From: JBOGFC01 sp050742155
GTDB lineage: Bacteria > Actinomycetota > Acidimicrobiia > Spongiisociales > JALYHC01
Assembly: GCA_050742155.1 (NCBI GenBank)
Contig: JBOGFC010000231.1
Location: 1 to 11,922 of the forward strand
Reading direction: 5' to 3'
Length of the DNA: 11,922 bases
Shown piece by piece: positions 1 to 6,099 of this stretch. How positions within the stretch are numbered: the first letter of the stretch is position 1; each line of letters opens with the position of its first letter. The notes below the pieces were generated by a model. That model was not told the DNA's origin, made no database searches, and saw only the letters and a program-made list of their open reading frames with translations. The position numbers were made by a program, and so were the translations under genes.

Positions 1-3
1 TGA

Positions 4-58
4 GGGGGAGGGGAGACTGGGAAGATCCCTCCCCCTGAGGGGGAGGGCAGGGAGGGGG
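4..58. repeat. G/C-rich inverted repeat, copy 1 (before rpmG)
   Basis: A perfect 9-bp stem (CCCTCCCCC at 27-35, GGGGGAGGG at 39-47) closes on a 3-nt TGA loop. It is followed by a purine tail ending GGAGGGGG at 58, which is 27 nt before the rpmG start codon. The stretch 4-12 (GGGGGAGGG) can pair with 27-35 instead, so two mutually exclusive hairpins are possible, or the remnant of a second copy lies upstream. There is no U-tract after the stem, so it is not a standard intrinsic terminator. The same element recurs at 1361-1398 and 11094-11143. Confidence 0.75.
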
Positions 59-85
59 AGAAACCGTTAGAGACAGAAGGAAGAA

Positions 86-247
86 GTGGCATCCGACAAG
101 CGACCGCCGATCACGCTCGCCTGCGACGTGTGCAAGCGGCGCAACTACGTGACCACCAAGAACCGCGCCAACACCCGCGACCGTCTGGGGCTCCGCAAGT
201 ACTGCCGCTGGTGCCGCCAGCACACGGCGCACCGGGAGACGCGCTAG
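86..247 (+). CDS. rpmG: 50S ribosomal protein L33 (bL33), zinc-ribbon form
   Basis: Encodes a 53-residue protein of the large ribosomal subunit, of normal length for bL33. Two CxxC pairs (Cys13/Cys16 and Cys40/Cys43) form the zinc-binding ribbon of the C+ type. The basic core with YVTTKNR and KYCRWCR is typical of the family. I chose the GTG start at 86 because AAGGA at 77-81 is well placed as a ribosome binding site and the next residues (ASDKRPPITLAC) match the usual short N-terminus. In many bacteria L33 lies just upstream of secE-nusG, as here. A G/C-rich inverted repeat ends 27 nt before the start. The gene is too short for length-filtered ORF calling but is clear. Confidence 0.93.
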   Translation: MASDKRPPITLACDVCKRRNYVTTKNRANTRDRLGLRKYCRWCRQHTAHRETR

Positions 248-296
248 CTTACGAGCCGGCATCCCGCGGGTGGAATGAGCGGGCCGACCAAGCGTT

Positions 297-325
297 GTAG
301 GGGCAGGTCGAGGATCTGCCCCTAC
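297..325. repeat. 10-bp perfect hairpin (GTAGGGGCAG arms)
   Basis: GTAGGGGCAG at 297-306 and its exact reverse complement CTGCCCCTAC at 316-325 flank a 9-nt loop. It sits directly upstream of the probable promoter -10 of the tRNA-Trp/secE unit and overlaps the expected -35 region. It could be a weak terminator of rpmG transcription, an operator, or a dispersed palindromic repeat. There is no U-tract. The arms resemble the core of the large palindrome at the right end of the window (AGGGGCGGACCC), which hints at a related dispersed family, but that link is an inference. Confidence 0.6.
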
Positions 326-336
326 GGCGGTATACT
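308..336 (+). promoter_or_regulatory. Probable promoter for tRNA-Trp/secE-nusG
   Basis: TATACT at 331-336 matches the -10 consensus at five of six positions. With a 17-bp spacer the -35 hexamer is TCGAGG (308-313), which matches TTGACA at only three positions and lies in the loop of the hairpin at 297-325. Transcription would start near 343, about a dozen bases before the mature tRNA. Confidence 0.5.
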
Positions 337-354
337 GCCTCCCCGCCGCACCTT

Positions 355-432
355 AGGGGTGTAGCTCTAACTGGCCAGAGCGCCGGTCTCCAAAACCGGA
401 GGATGTGGGTTCGAATCCCTCCACCCCTGCCA
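355..432 (+). tRNA. trnW: tRNA-Trp (anticodon CCA)
   Basis: A full cloverleaf can be drawn by eye. The acceptor stem is AGGGGTG (355-361) with CACCCCT (422-428), and the D stem is GCTC (364-367) with GAGC (378-381). The anticodon stem is CCGGT (383-387) with ACCGG (395-399), closing a CTCCAAA loop whose CCA at 390-392 reads UGG. The T loop is TTCGAAT (410-416). The discriminator is G429 and the 3' CCA is encoded (430-432). The T stem has one T-T mismatch (406 with 420). Placement just before secE is a common bacterial arrangement, and both are probably made from one transcript. Confidence 0.95.
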
Positions 433-460
433 GTCCACCGGACCCGGATAGGATGAGCCC

Positions 461-742
461 GTGAACCGACAGATCCGCCGCCTTCAAGAGCGCGAGGAGC
501 GTCGCCTCCGCCAGCAGGCGAGAGCCGGGCCGCGCCGTCCGGTCCGCCGGGAGCGCAGCAGCATCCGCGAATTCCTCAAAGAGGTTCAGGTGGAGCTGAA
601 GCGGGTCAACTGGCCATCTCGGCAGGAGCTGATCACCTACACGGTGGTGACTCTCATCACTACCACCGCAGTCACCTTGTACGTCTTCGGGCTGGACGTG
701 ACCTTCAAGGAAGGGGTGCTGCTGCTCTTGCAGCGGAGCTGA
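461..742 (+). CDS. secE: Preprotein translocase subunit SecE
   Basis: Encodes a 93-residue single-span SecE, the clamp subunit that stabilises SecY in the SecYEG protein-export channel of the inner membrane. The family signature FLKEVQVELKRVNWPSRQEL covers residues 38-57, the amphipathic helix on the cytoplasmic face. One membrane segment follows at about 58-80. The first 35 residues are strongly basic and Arg-rich, a cytoplasmic extension common in high-GC Gram-positive SecE proteins. The GTG start at 461 is preceded by a purine stretch, GGATAGGATGAG (446-457). The stop is one base from the nusG start, so the two are surely co-transcribed and probably translationally coupled. Confidence 0.96.
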   Translation: MNRQIRRLQEREERRLRQQARAGPRRPVRRERSSIREFLKEVQVELKRVNWPSRQELITYTVVTLITTTAVTLYVFGLDVTFKEGVLLLLQRS

Positions 743-743
743 C

Positions 744-1349
744 ATGGCGGAGATCACCGAGGTCGAACAGCATCTGGAGGAGGCGGAGGAGCAGCCTCCC
801 GCCAGCCCCTACGACCTCCCCGGGGACTGGTTCGTCATCCACTCTTACTCCGGCTACGAGAACAAGGTGAAGGCCAACCTGGAGACCCGGATCCATTCCA
901 TGCACATGGAGGGATCGATCTTCGACGTGGTCATCCCCATGGAGGATGTGGTGGAGATCAAGGGGGGACGCAAGGTGCAGGTGGCCAAGAAGGTCTTCCC
1001 CGGCTACCTCCTGGTGCGCATGTACCTGGACGACGACTCGTGGTTCGTGGTCCGCAACACCCCGGGCGTGACCGGCTTCGTGGGATCCGGCACCAAGCCC
1101 ACCCCGCTCTCCCGCCGGGAGGTCGAGCGCATCCTCGGGGTGCGAAAGGAGACGGAGCGCAAGCCCCTCCGCTTCAAGCCGGAGTGGGAGGTGGGCGAGA
1201 CCATTCGGGTGGTGGAGGGCCCCTTCGCCGATTTCAACGGGATGATCGAGGACATCAACCTCGACCAGTCCAAGGTGCGGGTGCTGGTCAACATCTTCGG
1301 GCGGGAGACCCCGGTCGAGCTCAACTTCGAGCAGATCCAGAAGCTGTAA
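744..1349 (+). CDS. nusG: Transcription termination/antitermination factor NusG
   Basis: Encodes a 201-residue NusG, which binds RNA polymerase, modulates pausing and links transcription to Rho and to ribosomal protein S10. A short acidic N-terminal extension (residues 1-25) is followed by the NGN domain (about 27-125). Its markers are WFVIHSYSGYENKVKANLE, the conserved VFPGYLLVRM (84-93) and the NTPGVTGFVG segment (105-114). The KOW domain occupies about 149-200, with GETIRVVEGPFADFNG as its core. The ATG start follows the secE stop by one base. The transcript continues toward rplK across a 75-nt gap that holds copy 2 of the G/C-rich repeat. Confidence 0.97.
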   Translation: MAEITEVEQHLEEAEEQPPASPYDLPGDWFVIHSYSGYENKVKANLETRIHSMHMEGSIFDVVIPMEDVVEIKGGRKVQVAKKVFPGYLLVRMYLDDDSWFVVRNTPGVTGFVGSGTKPTPLSRREVERILGVRKETERKPLRFKPEWEVGETIRVVEGPFADFNGMIEDINLDQSKVRVLVNIFGRETPVELNFEQIQKL

Positions 1350-1360
1350 CGACCCTTTCC

Positions 1361-1398
1361 GAACGCCCTCCCCCTCTGGGGGAGGGTTGGGGAGGGGG
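1361..1398. repeat. G/C-rich inverted repeat, copy 2 (nusG-rplK gap)
   Basis: A perfect 9-bp stem (CCCTCCCCC 1366-1374, GGGGGAGGG 1378-1386) closes on a TCT loop and is followed by TTGGGGAGGGGG ending at 1398, 26 nt before the rplK start. The left flank GAACGCCCTCC (1361-1371) is identical to that of copy 3 (11094-11104), so these are copies of one element rather than chance G/C runs. There is no U-tract. It could act as an mRNA stability or translation element in the operon. Confidence 0.8.
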
Positions 1399-1424
1399 TA
1401 CTCCTATAACAAAGGAATGAAGGA

Positions 1425-1853
1425 ATGGGACGCAAGAAAGTCGCCGCCGTCTTGAAGCTGCAGATCCCGGCCGGCCAGGCGACGCCGGCTCCGCCGGTGG
1501 GGCCGGCACTCGGACAGCACGGGGTCAACATCATGGACTTCGTCAAGGCCTACAACGCGGCCACCGCCGACCAGATGGGGACCATCGTTCCCGTCGAGGT
1601 AACCATCTACGAGGACCGCAGCTTCACCTTCGTCACCAAGACCCCGCCGGCCGCGGTGATGCTCCGACAAGCAGCCCGGCTGGAGAAGGGCTCGGCGGAG
1701 CCCAACCGGGAAAAGGTGGGCAAGGTGACCCGTCAGCAGGTGCGCCAGATCGCCCAGACCAAGATGCCCGATCTCAACGCCAACGACCTGGAGGGGGCGA
1801 TGAGGATCATCGAGGGGACCGCCCGCTCGATGGGGATCACGGTGGAGGGCTAA
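1425..1853 (+). CDS. rplK: 50S ribosomal protein L11 (uL11)
   Basis: Encodes a 142-residue L11, of standard length, which forms the GTPase-associated centre of the 50S subunit together with 23S rRNA and the L10/L7-L12 stalk. The N-terminal domain carries the conserved proline-rich PAPPVGPALGQHGVNIM (21-37). The C-terminal rRNA-binding domain ends with the family signature KMPDLNANDLEGAMRIIEGT (113-132). The ATG at 1425 is preceded by AAAGG (1411-1415) as a plausible ribosome binding site. An upstream ATG at 1417 is in another frame and gives no L11 sequence. The stop codon is 3 bases before rplA. Confidence 0.97.
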   Translation: MGRKKVAAVLKLQIPAGQATPAPPVGPALGQHGVNIMDFVKAYNAATADQMGTIVPVEVTIYEDRSFTFVTKTPPAAVMLRQAARLEKGSAEPNREKVGKVTRQQVRQIAQTKMPDLNANDLEGAMRIIEGTARSMGITVEG

Positions 1854-1856
1854 AGC

Positions 1857-2573
1857 ATGCCGAGGCACGGCAAGAAGTACCGGGAGTCGGCGTCCCGATT
1901 CGAGAACACCCAGCCCCAGGAACCCCGCCAGGCACTGGAGCTGGTGAAGAGCCTGGCTACCGCCCGCTTCGACGAGACCGTCGAGGCTGCCTATCGCCTG
2001 GGCATCGATCCACGCAAAGCCGACCAGATGGTGCGGGGCACCGTCAGCCTGCCGCACGGGACCGGCAAGCAGGTGCGAGTGGCGGTCTTCGCCCAGGGCG
2101 ACAAGGCCCGGGAAGCGGAGGCGGCCGGGGCCGACGTGGTCGGGGGCGGTGACCTGGTGGAGAGGATCCAGGGCGGGGGTGAGCTGGACTTCGACGTGGC
2201 CCTCGCCACCCCGGACATGATGTCGGAGGTCGGCAAGCTGGGCCGTATCCTCGGGCCGCGCGGCCTGATGCCCAACCCCAAGGCGGGTTCGGTCACCTTC
2301 GAGGTGGGCAAGGCGGTGCAAGAGTTCAAGGCGGGCCGCATCGAGTACCGCTCCGACCGCTACGGCAACGTGCACGTTCCCATCGGCCGGGTTTCCTTCG
2401 AGGTCGACCAGCTGTTCGAGAACCTGGCCACCATCACCGCCGAGCTGGTACGGGCCCGCCCGGCCACCGCCAAGGGCCGCTACATCCGCAACCTGGCCGC
2501 CTCCTCCACGATGGGTCCAGGCGTCAAGATCGATCTCTCCAAGCTGGACGAGCTCACCGGGGTGGCTCGCTAG
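1857..2573 (+). CDS. rplA: 50S ribosomal protein L1 (uL1)
   Basis: Encodes a 238-residue L1, the mobile L1-stalk protein that helps release deacylated tRNA and, in many bacteria, represses its own rplK-rplA mRNA. The signature ILGPRGLMPNPK (131-142) and the conserved C-terminal domain (GKAVQEFKAGRIEYRSD, 151-167) are intact. The ATG follows the rplK stop by three bases, indicating translational coupling. Unusually, the 3' end overlaps by 20 bp the end of a histidine kinase gene on the opposite strand. No terminator lies between them, and rplJ does not follow until 8 kb later. Confidence 0.97.
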   Translation: MPRHGKKYRESASRFENTQPQEPRQALELVKSLATARFDETVEAAYRLGIDPRKADQMVRGTVSLPHGTGKQVRVAVFAQGDKAREAEAAGADVVGGGDLVERIQGGGELDFDVALATPDMMSEVGKLGRILGPRGLMPNPKAGSVTFEVGKAVQEFKAGRIEYRSDRYGNVHVPIGRVSFEVDQLFENLATITAELVRARPATAKGRYIRNLAASSTMGPGVKIDLSKLDELTGVAR

Positions 2574-3867
2574 GAGGTTCGTTCGCGCCGAGCGGGATGC
2601 GCATCACGAAGGCGCCATCCTCGTAGGCGAGGTCTCCGCCATGAGCCCGGGCCACCCCTCGGGCGATCGGCAGTCCCAGCCCCGATCCTCCCCGGCCATC
2701 CAGGGTGACGAAACGGTCAAAGGCTTGCTCGACCAGGCCCTCGGGCAGCCCCGAACCGTCGTCGGCCACGCGGATGCAAGCCATCCGGTCTTCCGGGGCA
2801 AGCACAATCTCGACCCGCCTCTCGGCATGGCGGAGGGCGTTGTCGAGCAGGTTGGCCAGGGCCTCTGAGATCGCCTCGCGGTTGACCTCTGCCTGGAGCG
2901 GACCCTCCCCGCGGCAGGCCACGTCCACGCTCCCTGCGCGGGCCGCTAAGCGGTCGACTTCCGCCCTGCACAGCGTGGCGAGGTCGACGGTCGCCCGCAC
3001 CAGCGGATCTTCGGCATCGAGCCGAGCCATGGCCAGCAGGCTTCCCACCAACCTTCCCACGCGGGAGGTCTCCCGCACCAGGTTGACCAGGAGCTTCTCC
3101 CGCCTTCGGTCCTCCCCGCCTCGCAGCAGGGCCTCCGCCGAGGCCTGGATGCCGGCGATCGGAGTTCGGAGCTGATGGGCGGCATTGGCCAAGAACCGTC
3201 GGGAGCGCCCTTCGGAGGCTCGTGCGGCGGAGAGTGCCGTCTCCTGAGCGTCGAGCATCTCGTCGAAGGCCACCGCCATCCGACCCAGCTCGGTGTCCGT
3301 TCGGTCGGGACCGAGTCTCTCCCCTGTGCCTCCTTCCGCTATACGGCGGGCGGTGCCCACCACCTCGTCGAGCGGATGGAGCGCCCGTCGCGTCAGCGCG
3401 TCGAGCAGGACGGCAGCCAGCCCGATCCCCAGCCCGGTCCCGATCACCTCCAGCAGGAGGAGCCGCCGCATGGTGTCTTCCACTCCGGCCGTCGAAGCGG
3501 AAAGGATGACGAACCGCCCCCCGCCCAGGATGACCCGCCAGGTGATGACCGGAGCCCCCCTGTCATCAGGAGGAGCCGGCGGCCCAGCGAACGGGGGCGC
3601 AGGAGGAATTACCCGTTCTCCCGCCCCGGGACCTCCCACCGCCACCCCCACCCCGGAGCCCCCGAGTCGCGCGGCCAGCTCTTCGTCGTTCAGGGTCCCG
3701 GCCAGCTGCTGGGCCAGCCGGGCTCGCTCGGTGAGGACACCTTCGAGACCGTCGAGGAGATGGTCCCGCAGGCTGAGGTAGACGAAGAGGTCGAGCACCA
3801 CCAGCACCACGGTGACAATCGCCACGCCAGCCACCACCACCCGGCGGCGGAGCGAGACGGTGCGCAT
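2554..3867 (-). CDS. Sensor histidine kinase of two-component system 1
   Basis: Encodes a 437-residue membrane sensor kinase. A first membrane helix (about 11-33) leads to a small extracytoplasmic domain (34-135) containing the proline-rich IPPAPPFAGPPAPPDD (87-102). A second helix spans about 136-158. HAMP follows (about 160-212, beginning RRALHPLDEVV), then the HisKA dimerisation domain with phospho-accepting His231 in NAAHQLRTP. The ATPase domain has the N box (NLLDNALRHA, Asn343), G1 (DDGSG, 369-373) and G2 (GGSGLGL, 393-399). All key residues are present, so it should be active. The ATG at 3867 shares one base with the regulator stop (TGATG), so the pair is translationally coupled. A longer frame reading back to 3996 would lie inside the regulator gene and was not used. 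The signal sensed is unknown. The 3' end overlaps rplA tail-to-tail. Confidence 0.93.
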   Translation of the reverse strand: MRTVSLRRRVVVAGVAIVTVVLVVLDLFVYLSLRDHLLDGLEGVLTERARLAQQLAGTLNDEELAARLGGSGVGVAVGGPGAGERVIPPAPPFAGPPAPPDDRGAPVITWRVILGGGRFVILSASTAGVEDTMRRLLLLEVIGTGLGIGLAAVLLDALTRRALHPLDEVVGTARRIAEGGTGERLGPDRTDTELGRMAVAFDEMLDAQETALSAARASEGRSRRFLANAAHQLRTPIAGIQASAEALLRGGEDRRREKLLVNLVRETSRVGRLVGSLLAMARLDAEDPLVRATVDLATLCRAEVDRLAARAGSVDVACRGEGPLQAEVNREAISEALANLLDNALRHAERRVEIVLAPEDRMACIRVADDGSGLPEGLVEQAFDRFVTLDGRGGSGLGLPIARGVARAHGGDLAYEDGAFVMRIPLGANEPPSEPPR

Positions 3868-4544
3868 CAGGGGCGCAGCACGTAACCGGCGGCCCGCACC
3901 GTATGGATGAGACGGCCACCGTGCGCCTCCAGCTTGCGCCGGAGTGCGCTCACGTGCACCTCGACCACATTGGGGTCGTAGTCCTCGTATCCCCACACCT
4001 GGGCGAGCAGCTGGAGCTTGGACAGGACCCGTCCCCGGTGGCGCATCAGCACCGCCAGCAGCTCGAACTCGGTGGGAGTCAGCTCGAGCGCCTCTCCTCC
4101 CCTCATGGCGGTGCGGGAGGCCTCGTCGAGCACCAGGTCGTCCACCTGCCAGGCCTCCGGCCGGGTTCGGCCGCTGCGACGGAGCACGGCCCGTACCCGG
4201 GCCAGCAGCTCGTCCAGAAGGAACGGCTTGATCACGTAGTCGTCCGCTCCCAGGGCGAACCCGGCCAGGCGGTCTTCGGGGTCATCGGCGGCGGTCAAGA
4301 AGATGATGGGGAGGTCGCTGCGGTCCCGCAGGTGTCGGGCCAGGGCCAAGCCATCGGGGCCCGCCGGAAGTCGAACGTCGACGATGGCCAGGTCGGGGCG
4401 GAAAGCCTGGAAGGCCTGCTGGGCCGAGAAGCCGTCTGCCTCGGCGCAGACCGCGTAGCCCGCCTCTTCCAGCGCGATCGCCACCGCCTCGCGAAGGGCG
4501 GCATCGTCCTCTACCAACAGGATGCGCGGGTGGGCGTTGGGCAT
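3867..4544 (-). CDS. OmpR/PhoB-family response regulator 1
   Basis: Encodes a 225-residue DNA-binding response regulator, cytoplasmic partner of the kinase that follows. The receiver domain (about 7-120) has the acidic pocket Glu12/Asp13/Asp14, phospho-acceptor Asp56 (LAIVDVRLP), Thr84 and Lys106 (DDYVIKPF). The winged-helix effector domain (about 130-225) shows ELTPTEFELLAVLMRHRGRV and VVEVHVSALRRKL, typical of the OmpR/PhoB group. I prefer the ATG at 4544, which begins directly before the receiver fold. A GTG at 4577 would add 11 residues (MAFSFLWQHVA) unlike family members. Neither start has a strong ribosome binding site. Upstream, on its own strand, lie two 11-bp-spaced CTCAG/TTCAG half-sites (4582-4567), and further up the array shared with the gene at 4688, suggesting autoregulation. 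Confidence 0.93.
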   Translation of the reverse strand: MPNAHPRILLVEDDAALREAVAIALEEAGYAVCAEADGFSAQQAFQAFRPDLAIVDVRLPAGPDGLALARHLRDRSDLPIIFLTAADDPEDRLAGFALGADDYVIKPFLLDELLARVRAVLRRSGRTRPEAWQVDDLVLDEASRTAMRGGEALELTPTEFELLAVLMRHRGRVLSKLQLLAQVWGYEDYDPNVVEVHVSALRRKLEAHGGRLIHTVRAAGYVLRP

Positions 4545-4566
4545 GGCGACATGTTGCCAGAGGAAG

Positions 4567-4582
4567 CTGAAGGCCACCTGAG
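4567..4582 (-). promoter_or_regulatory. Two half-sites facing response regulator 1
   Basis: Read on the - strand, CTCAG (4582-4578) and TTCAG (4571-4567) start exactly 11 bp apart, the same core and spacing as the + strand arrays at 4591, 5476 and 6037. They lie 23-38 bp before the regulator's ATG at 4544. With only two units, chance is a real alternative. Confidence 0.4.
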
Positions 4583-4590
4583 GCGGAGAA

Positions 4591-4634
4591 CTCAGCAGAA
4601 TCTCAGGCCGGTTTCAGGTTATCCGGAGGTTAAC
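4591..4634 (+). promoter_or_regulatory. 11-bp direct-repeat operator array 1
   Basis: CTCAG at 4591, CTCAG at 4602 and TTCAG at 4613 are spaced exactly 11 bp apart. The next 11-mer (4624-4634) keeps AGGTTA and the final C of the third unit, as a degenerate fourth copy. One helical turn between direct repeats is the geometry bound by tandem OmpR/PhoB-type regulators. The array lies in the divergent region between response regulator 1 and the exported protein at 4688. A possible -10 (TAACGG, 4631-4636) begins 18 bp after the start of the third unit. Confidence 0.65.
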
Positions 4635-4687
4635 GGGGAATGATGGATGGTGAGGCGGGCAGAGGCCAGAGAAAAGGAGATGAGGTC

Positions 4688-5413
4688 ATGAACTTGCGGA
4701 CCCGAAGCCTGATCCTGACGACGGTCGTTCTCATGCTGGTCGGGCTCACTGCCGGTACGGCCCTCGCGCTCCAAACGTGCGTGGTGGTGGACACGGAGAC
4801 CGAGGAGGTCCTCCCCGGGGTAACCCTGACCTGGGACAGCTCGTTCCTGTGCGCCGACGCTCCCGATAGCGACACCTACCAGTTCACGGTGACGGTGAAC
4901 AGTGCGGCGAGCAGCAGCGAATCGGTGACCATCGAGAGCCTCGAGCTGACCCACACCACCCCTCGACCAGGCGGGAGCGGCCCGAGCGCCACCGGCACTG
5001 CGTCCGGGCTACCGCTGAGCCTGGCTCCCGGCGGAAGCGGGAGCTTCACGGTGAGCGGCACCTACGAGCTTGTCCAGACCGACGAGGGCAAGAAGGCCAA
5101 CCTGCACTTCCAAGCCCATGGAGCGGGCGATGCGAGTGGCGAGTCCTTCAGCCTGGGCATCAACGCCCACTTCCGGGCTCCCGGTGCCACCGAGAGCGGT
5201 GGCGGTGCGGGTACCACTTCCGGTGACGGAGCGGCCGTTGGGAGCGGGTCGGAGGCGGGGCAGGCCTCCGCCCCCCCAGCACCATCAGGCGTGCCGGCGG
5301 GCGGCTCAGCTGCGCCTGGCGAGATCCTTGTCCAGGCCGGTTCGGTGGTGGCAGTTATCGACCGGGCGATCGGCTCGATTCACCTGTGGTTCAACGGGCT
5401 GACGATTATCTAG
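4688..5413 (+). CDS. Exported protein of unknown function, Ser/Gly/Pro-rich tail
   Basis: Encodes a 241-residue protein that I cannot assign to a named family. Residues 1-28 are a Sec signal peptide: a basic start (MNLRTR), a hydrophobic core, then TALA before the mature region. The mature part has only two cysteines (Cys31, Cys55), which could form a disulfide outside the cell. Residues about 30-165 look like an all-beta, Ig-like region with alternating Ser/Thr/Val strands. Residues 166-211 are a low-complexity Gly/Ser/Ala/Pro linker. The last 30 residues are hydrophobic (QAGSVVAVIDRAIGSIHLWF) and could dock to the membrane or a partner. The ATG at 4688 is chosen over 4640 because AAGGAG (4674-4679) is ideally spaced and the signal peptide starts there. 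Operator array 1 lies upstream and a strong hairpin follows, so it is probably a single-gene unit controlled by a neighbouring two-component system. Confidence 0.85.
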   Translation: MNLRTRSLILTTVVLMLVGLTAGTALALQTCVVVDTETEEVLPGVTLTWDSSFLCADAPDSDTYQFTVTVNSAASSSESVTIESLELTHTTPRPGGSGPSATGTASGLPLSLAPGGSGSFTVSGTYELVQTDEGKKANLHFQAHGAGDASGESFSLGINAHFRAPGATESGGGAGTTSGDGAAVGSGSEAGQASAPPAPSGVPAGGSAAPGEILVQAGSVVAVIDRAIGSIHLWFNGLTII

Positions 5414-5436
5414 ACCTCAGCCAGCCCGAGAGCGAT

Positions 5437-5463
5437 GGGCCCCGGTCTTCTCGACCGGGGCCC
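5437..5463 (+). terminator. Strong hairpin, probable terminator
   Basis: GGGCCCCGGTC (5437-5447) and its exact reverse complement GACCGGGGCCC (5453-5463) form a perfect 11-bp stem with a TTCTC loop, 24 nt after the stop of the exported-protein gene. No T-run follows, as is often so in high-GC Gram-positive genomes. It would insulate the next gene, whose own operator array begins at 5476. Confidence 0.65.
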
Positions 5464-5475
5464 AGCTCTGGCGCC

Positions 5476-5519
5476 TTCAGCCAGTCTTCAGCCCACCCTC
5501 AGGGCGACCTCAGGTTGGC
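5476..5519 (+). promoter_or_regulatory. 11-bp direct-repeat operator array 2 (four units)
   Basis: TTCAG at 5476, TTCAG at 5487, CTCAG at 5498 and CTCAG at 5509 are all spaced exactly 11 bp apart. This is the best array in the window. It sits between the terminator hairpin and the gene at 5559. A weak -10 follows (CACTAT 5524-5529 or TATGGG 5527-5532) with no recognisable -35, as expected if a bound regulator replaces -35 recognition. Confidence 0.72.
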
Positions 5520-5558
5520 GGGACACTATGGGAGCATGCCGACTACGAGGAGGTAGGG

Positions 5559-6029
5559 ATGCGAAAGAGCTGGTTGACCGTTACCGCCATCGGGGCGGGG
5601 GCGCTGGTCGCTGGTGCTACCTTGGTTGGCGCCCAGGAGACCCCGGTGCCCCGGGAGCGTGTCGTGAGTGAGGAGCTGCGGGGCATCCTTGACAAGGTAG
5701 GCAACGACCACTTCGTGGGGGACGCCCAGGCAGATTTCGGGCCCTTCTGGTATCGAGACGAGACCAAAGCCACCCAGGACTACGACGGCGATGGGATCAC
5801 AGAGACCATCACCGAGGAGCTGGACGGGCTGGCCGGGACGGAGGTCACTTTGGAGGTCGAGCCGCCTGGCAGGGGCGGGGATCTCGATGTCCTCACCATC
5901 AACGGCCAGGTCTACCGGGTCCCGGACAGCGGGCCGCCACCCTGGGCGGGGCCTCCCCCCTGGGTGCCCGGTCCGGCGGCCGGCGTGCCCGCCGGCCCAC
6001 CGCCCTTTGTGGGTGATGACTCCAAGTAG
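5559..6029 (+). CDS. Small exported protein with Asp-rich calcium-loop-like motif
   Basis: Encodes a 156-residue protein without a recognised family. Residues 1-25 are a signal peptide (MRKSW, a Gly/Ala/Val-rich core, then LVGA before QETPV). The mature part is acidic. It contains DYDGDGITETITEEL (74-88), an aspartate-rich loop with Asp74, Asp76, Asp78 and Gly79 spaced as in EF-hand-like calcium loops, although the usual position-12 acidic residue falls one place late (Glu86). The C-terminal 30 residues are proline-rich, with GPPPW repeated at 125-129 and 131-135. There are no cysteines. The ATG at 5559 has a strong ribosome binding site (GAGGAGG, 5547-5553). Operator array 2 lies 40-80 bp upstream. 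Calcium binding is an inference from the motif alone. The protein could be a signal carrier or sensor accessory for one of the flanking kinases. Confidence 0.82.
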   Translation: MRKSWLTVTAIGAGALVAGATLVGAQETPVPRERVVSEELRGILDKVGNDHFVGDAQADFGPFWYRDETKATQDYDGDGITETITEELDGLAGTEVTLEVEPPGRGGDLDVLTINGQVYRVPDSGPPPWAGPPPWVPGPAAGVPAGPPPFVGDDSK

Positions 6030-6036
6030 AGGGAGA

Positions 6037-6080
6037 TTCAGCCAAATCTCAGGCTGCTCACAGGTATGTGAAAGCCCGAT
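6037..6080 (+). promoter_or_regulatory. 11-bp direct-repeat operator array 3
   Basis: TTCAG at 6037, CTCAG at 6048 and CACAG at 6059 are spaced exactly 11 bp apart. A degenerate GAAAG at 6070 stays in phase. The array lies in the 70-bp gap before response regulator 2, suggesting autoregulation or cross-regulation. A possible -10 (TACGCT, 6080-6085) would place the transcript start only a few bases before the ATG, so the mRNA may be nearly leaderless. Confidence 0.6.
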
Positions 6081-6099
6081 ACGCTGAGATCGGACGAGA

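Noticed and set aside
1366..1386. A rho-independent terminator between nusG and rplK
   Set aside because: The stem is strong but is followed by a G-rich stretch with no T-run, and the same element is translated inside rplJ. It is better called a repeat.
1404..2375. A 323-codon - strand frame opposite rplK and rplA
   Set aside because: Shadow of two conserved genes. The His/Leu/Gly-rich translation resembles no protein.
4640..4687. An upstream ATG for the exported protein at 4688
   Set aside because: It adds 16 hydrophilic residues before the signal peptide and ignores the strong AAGGAG site at 4674-4679.
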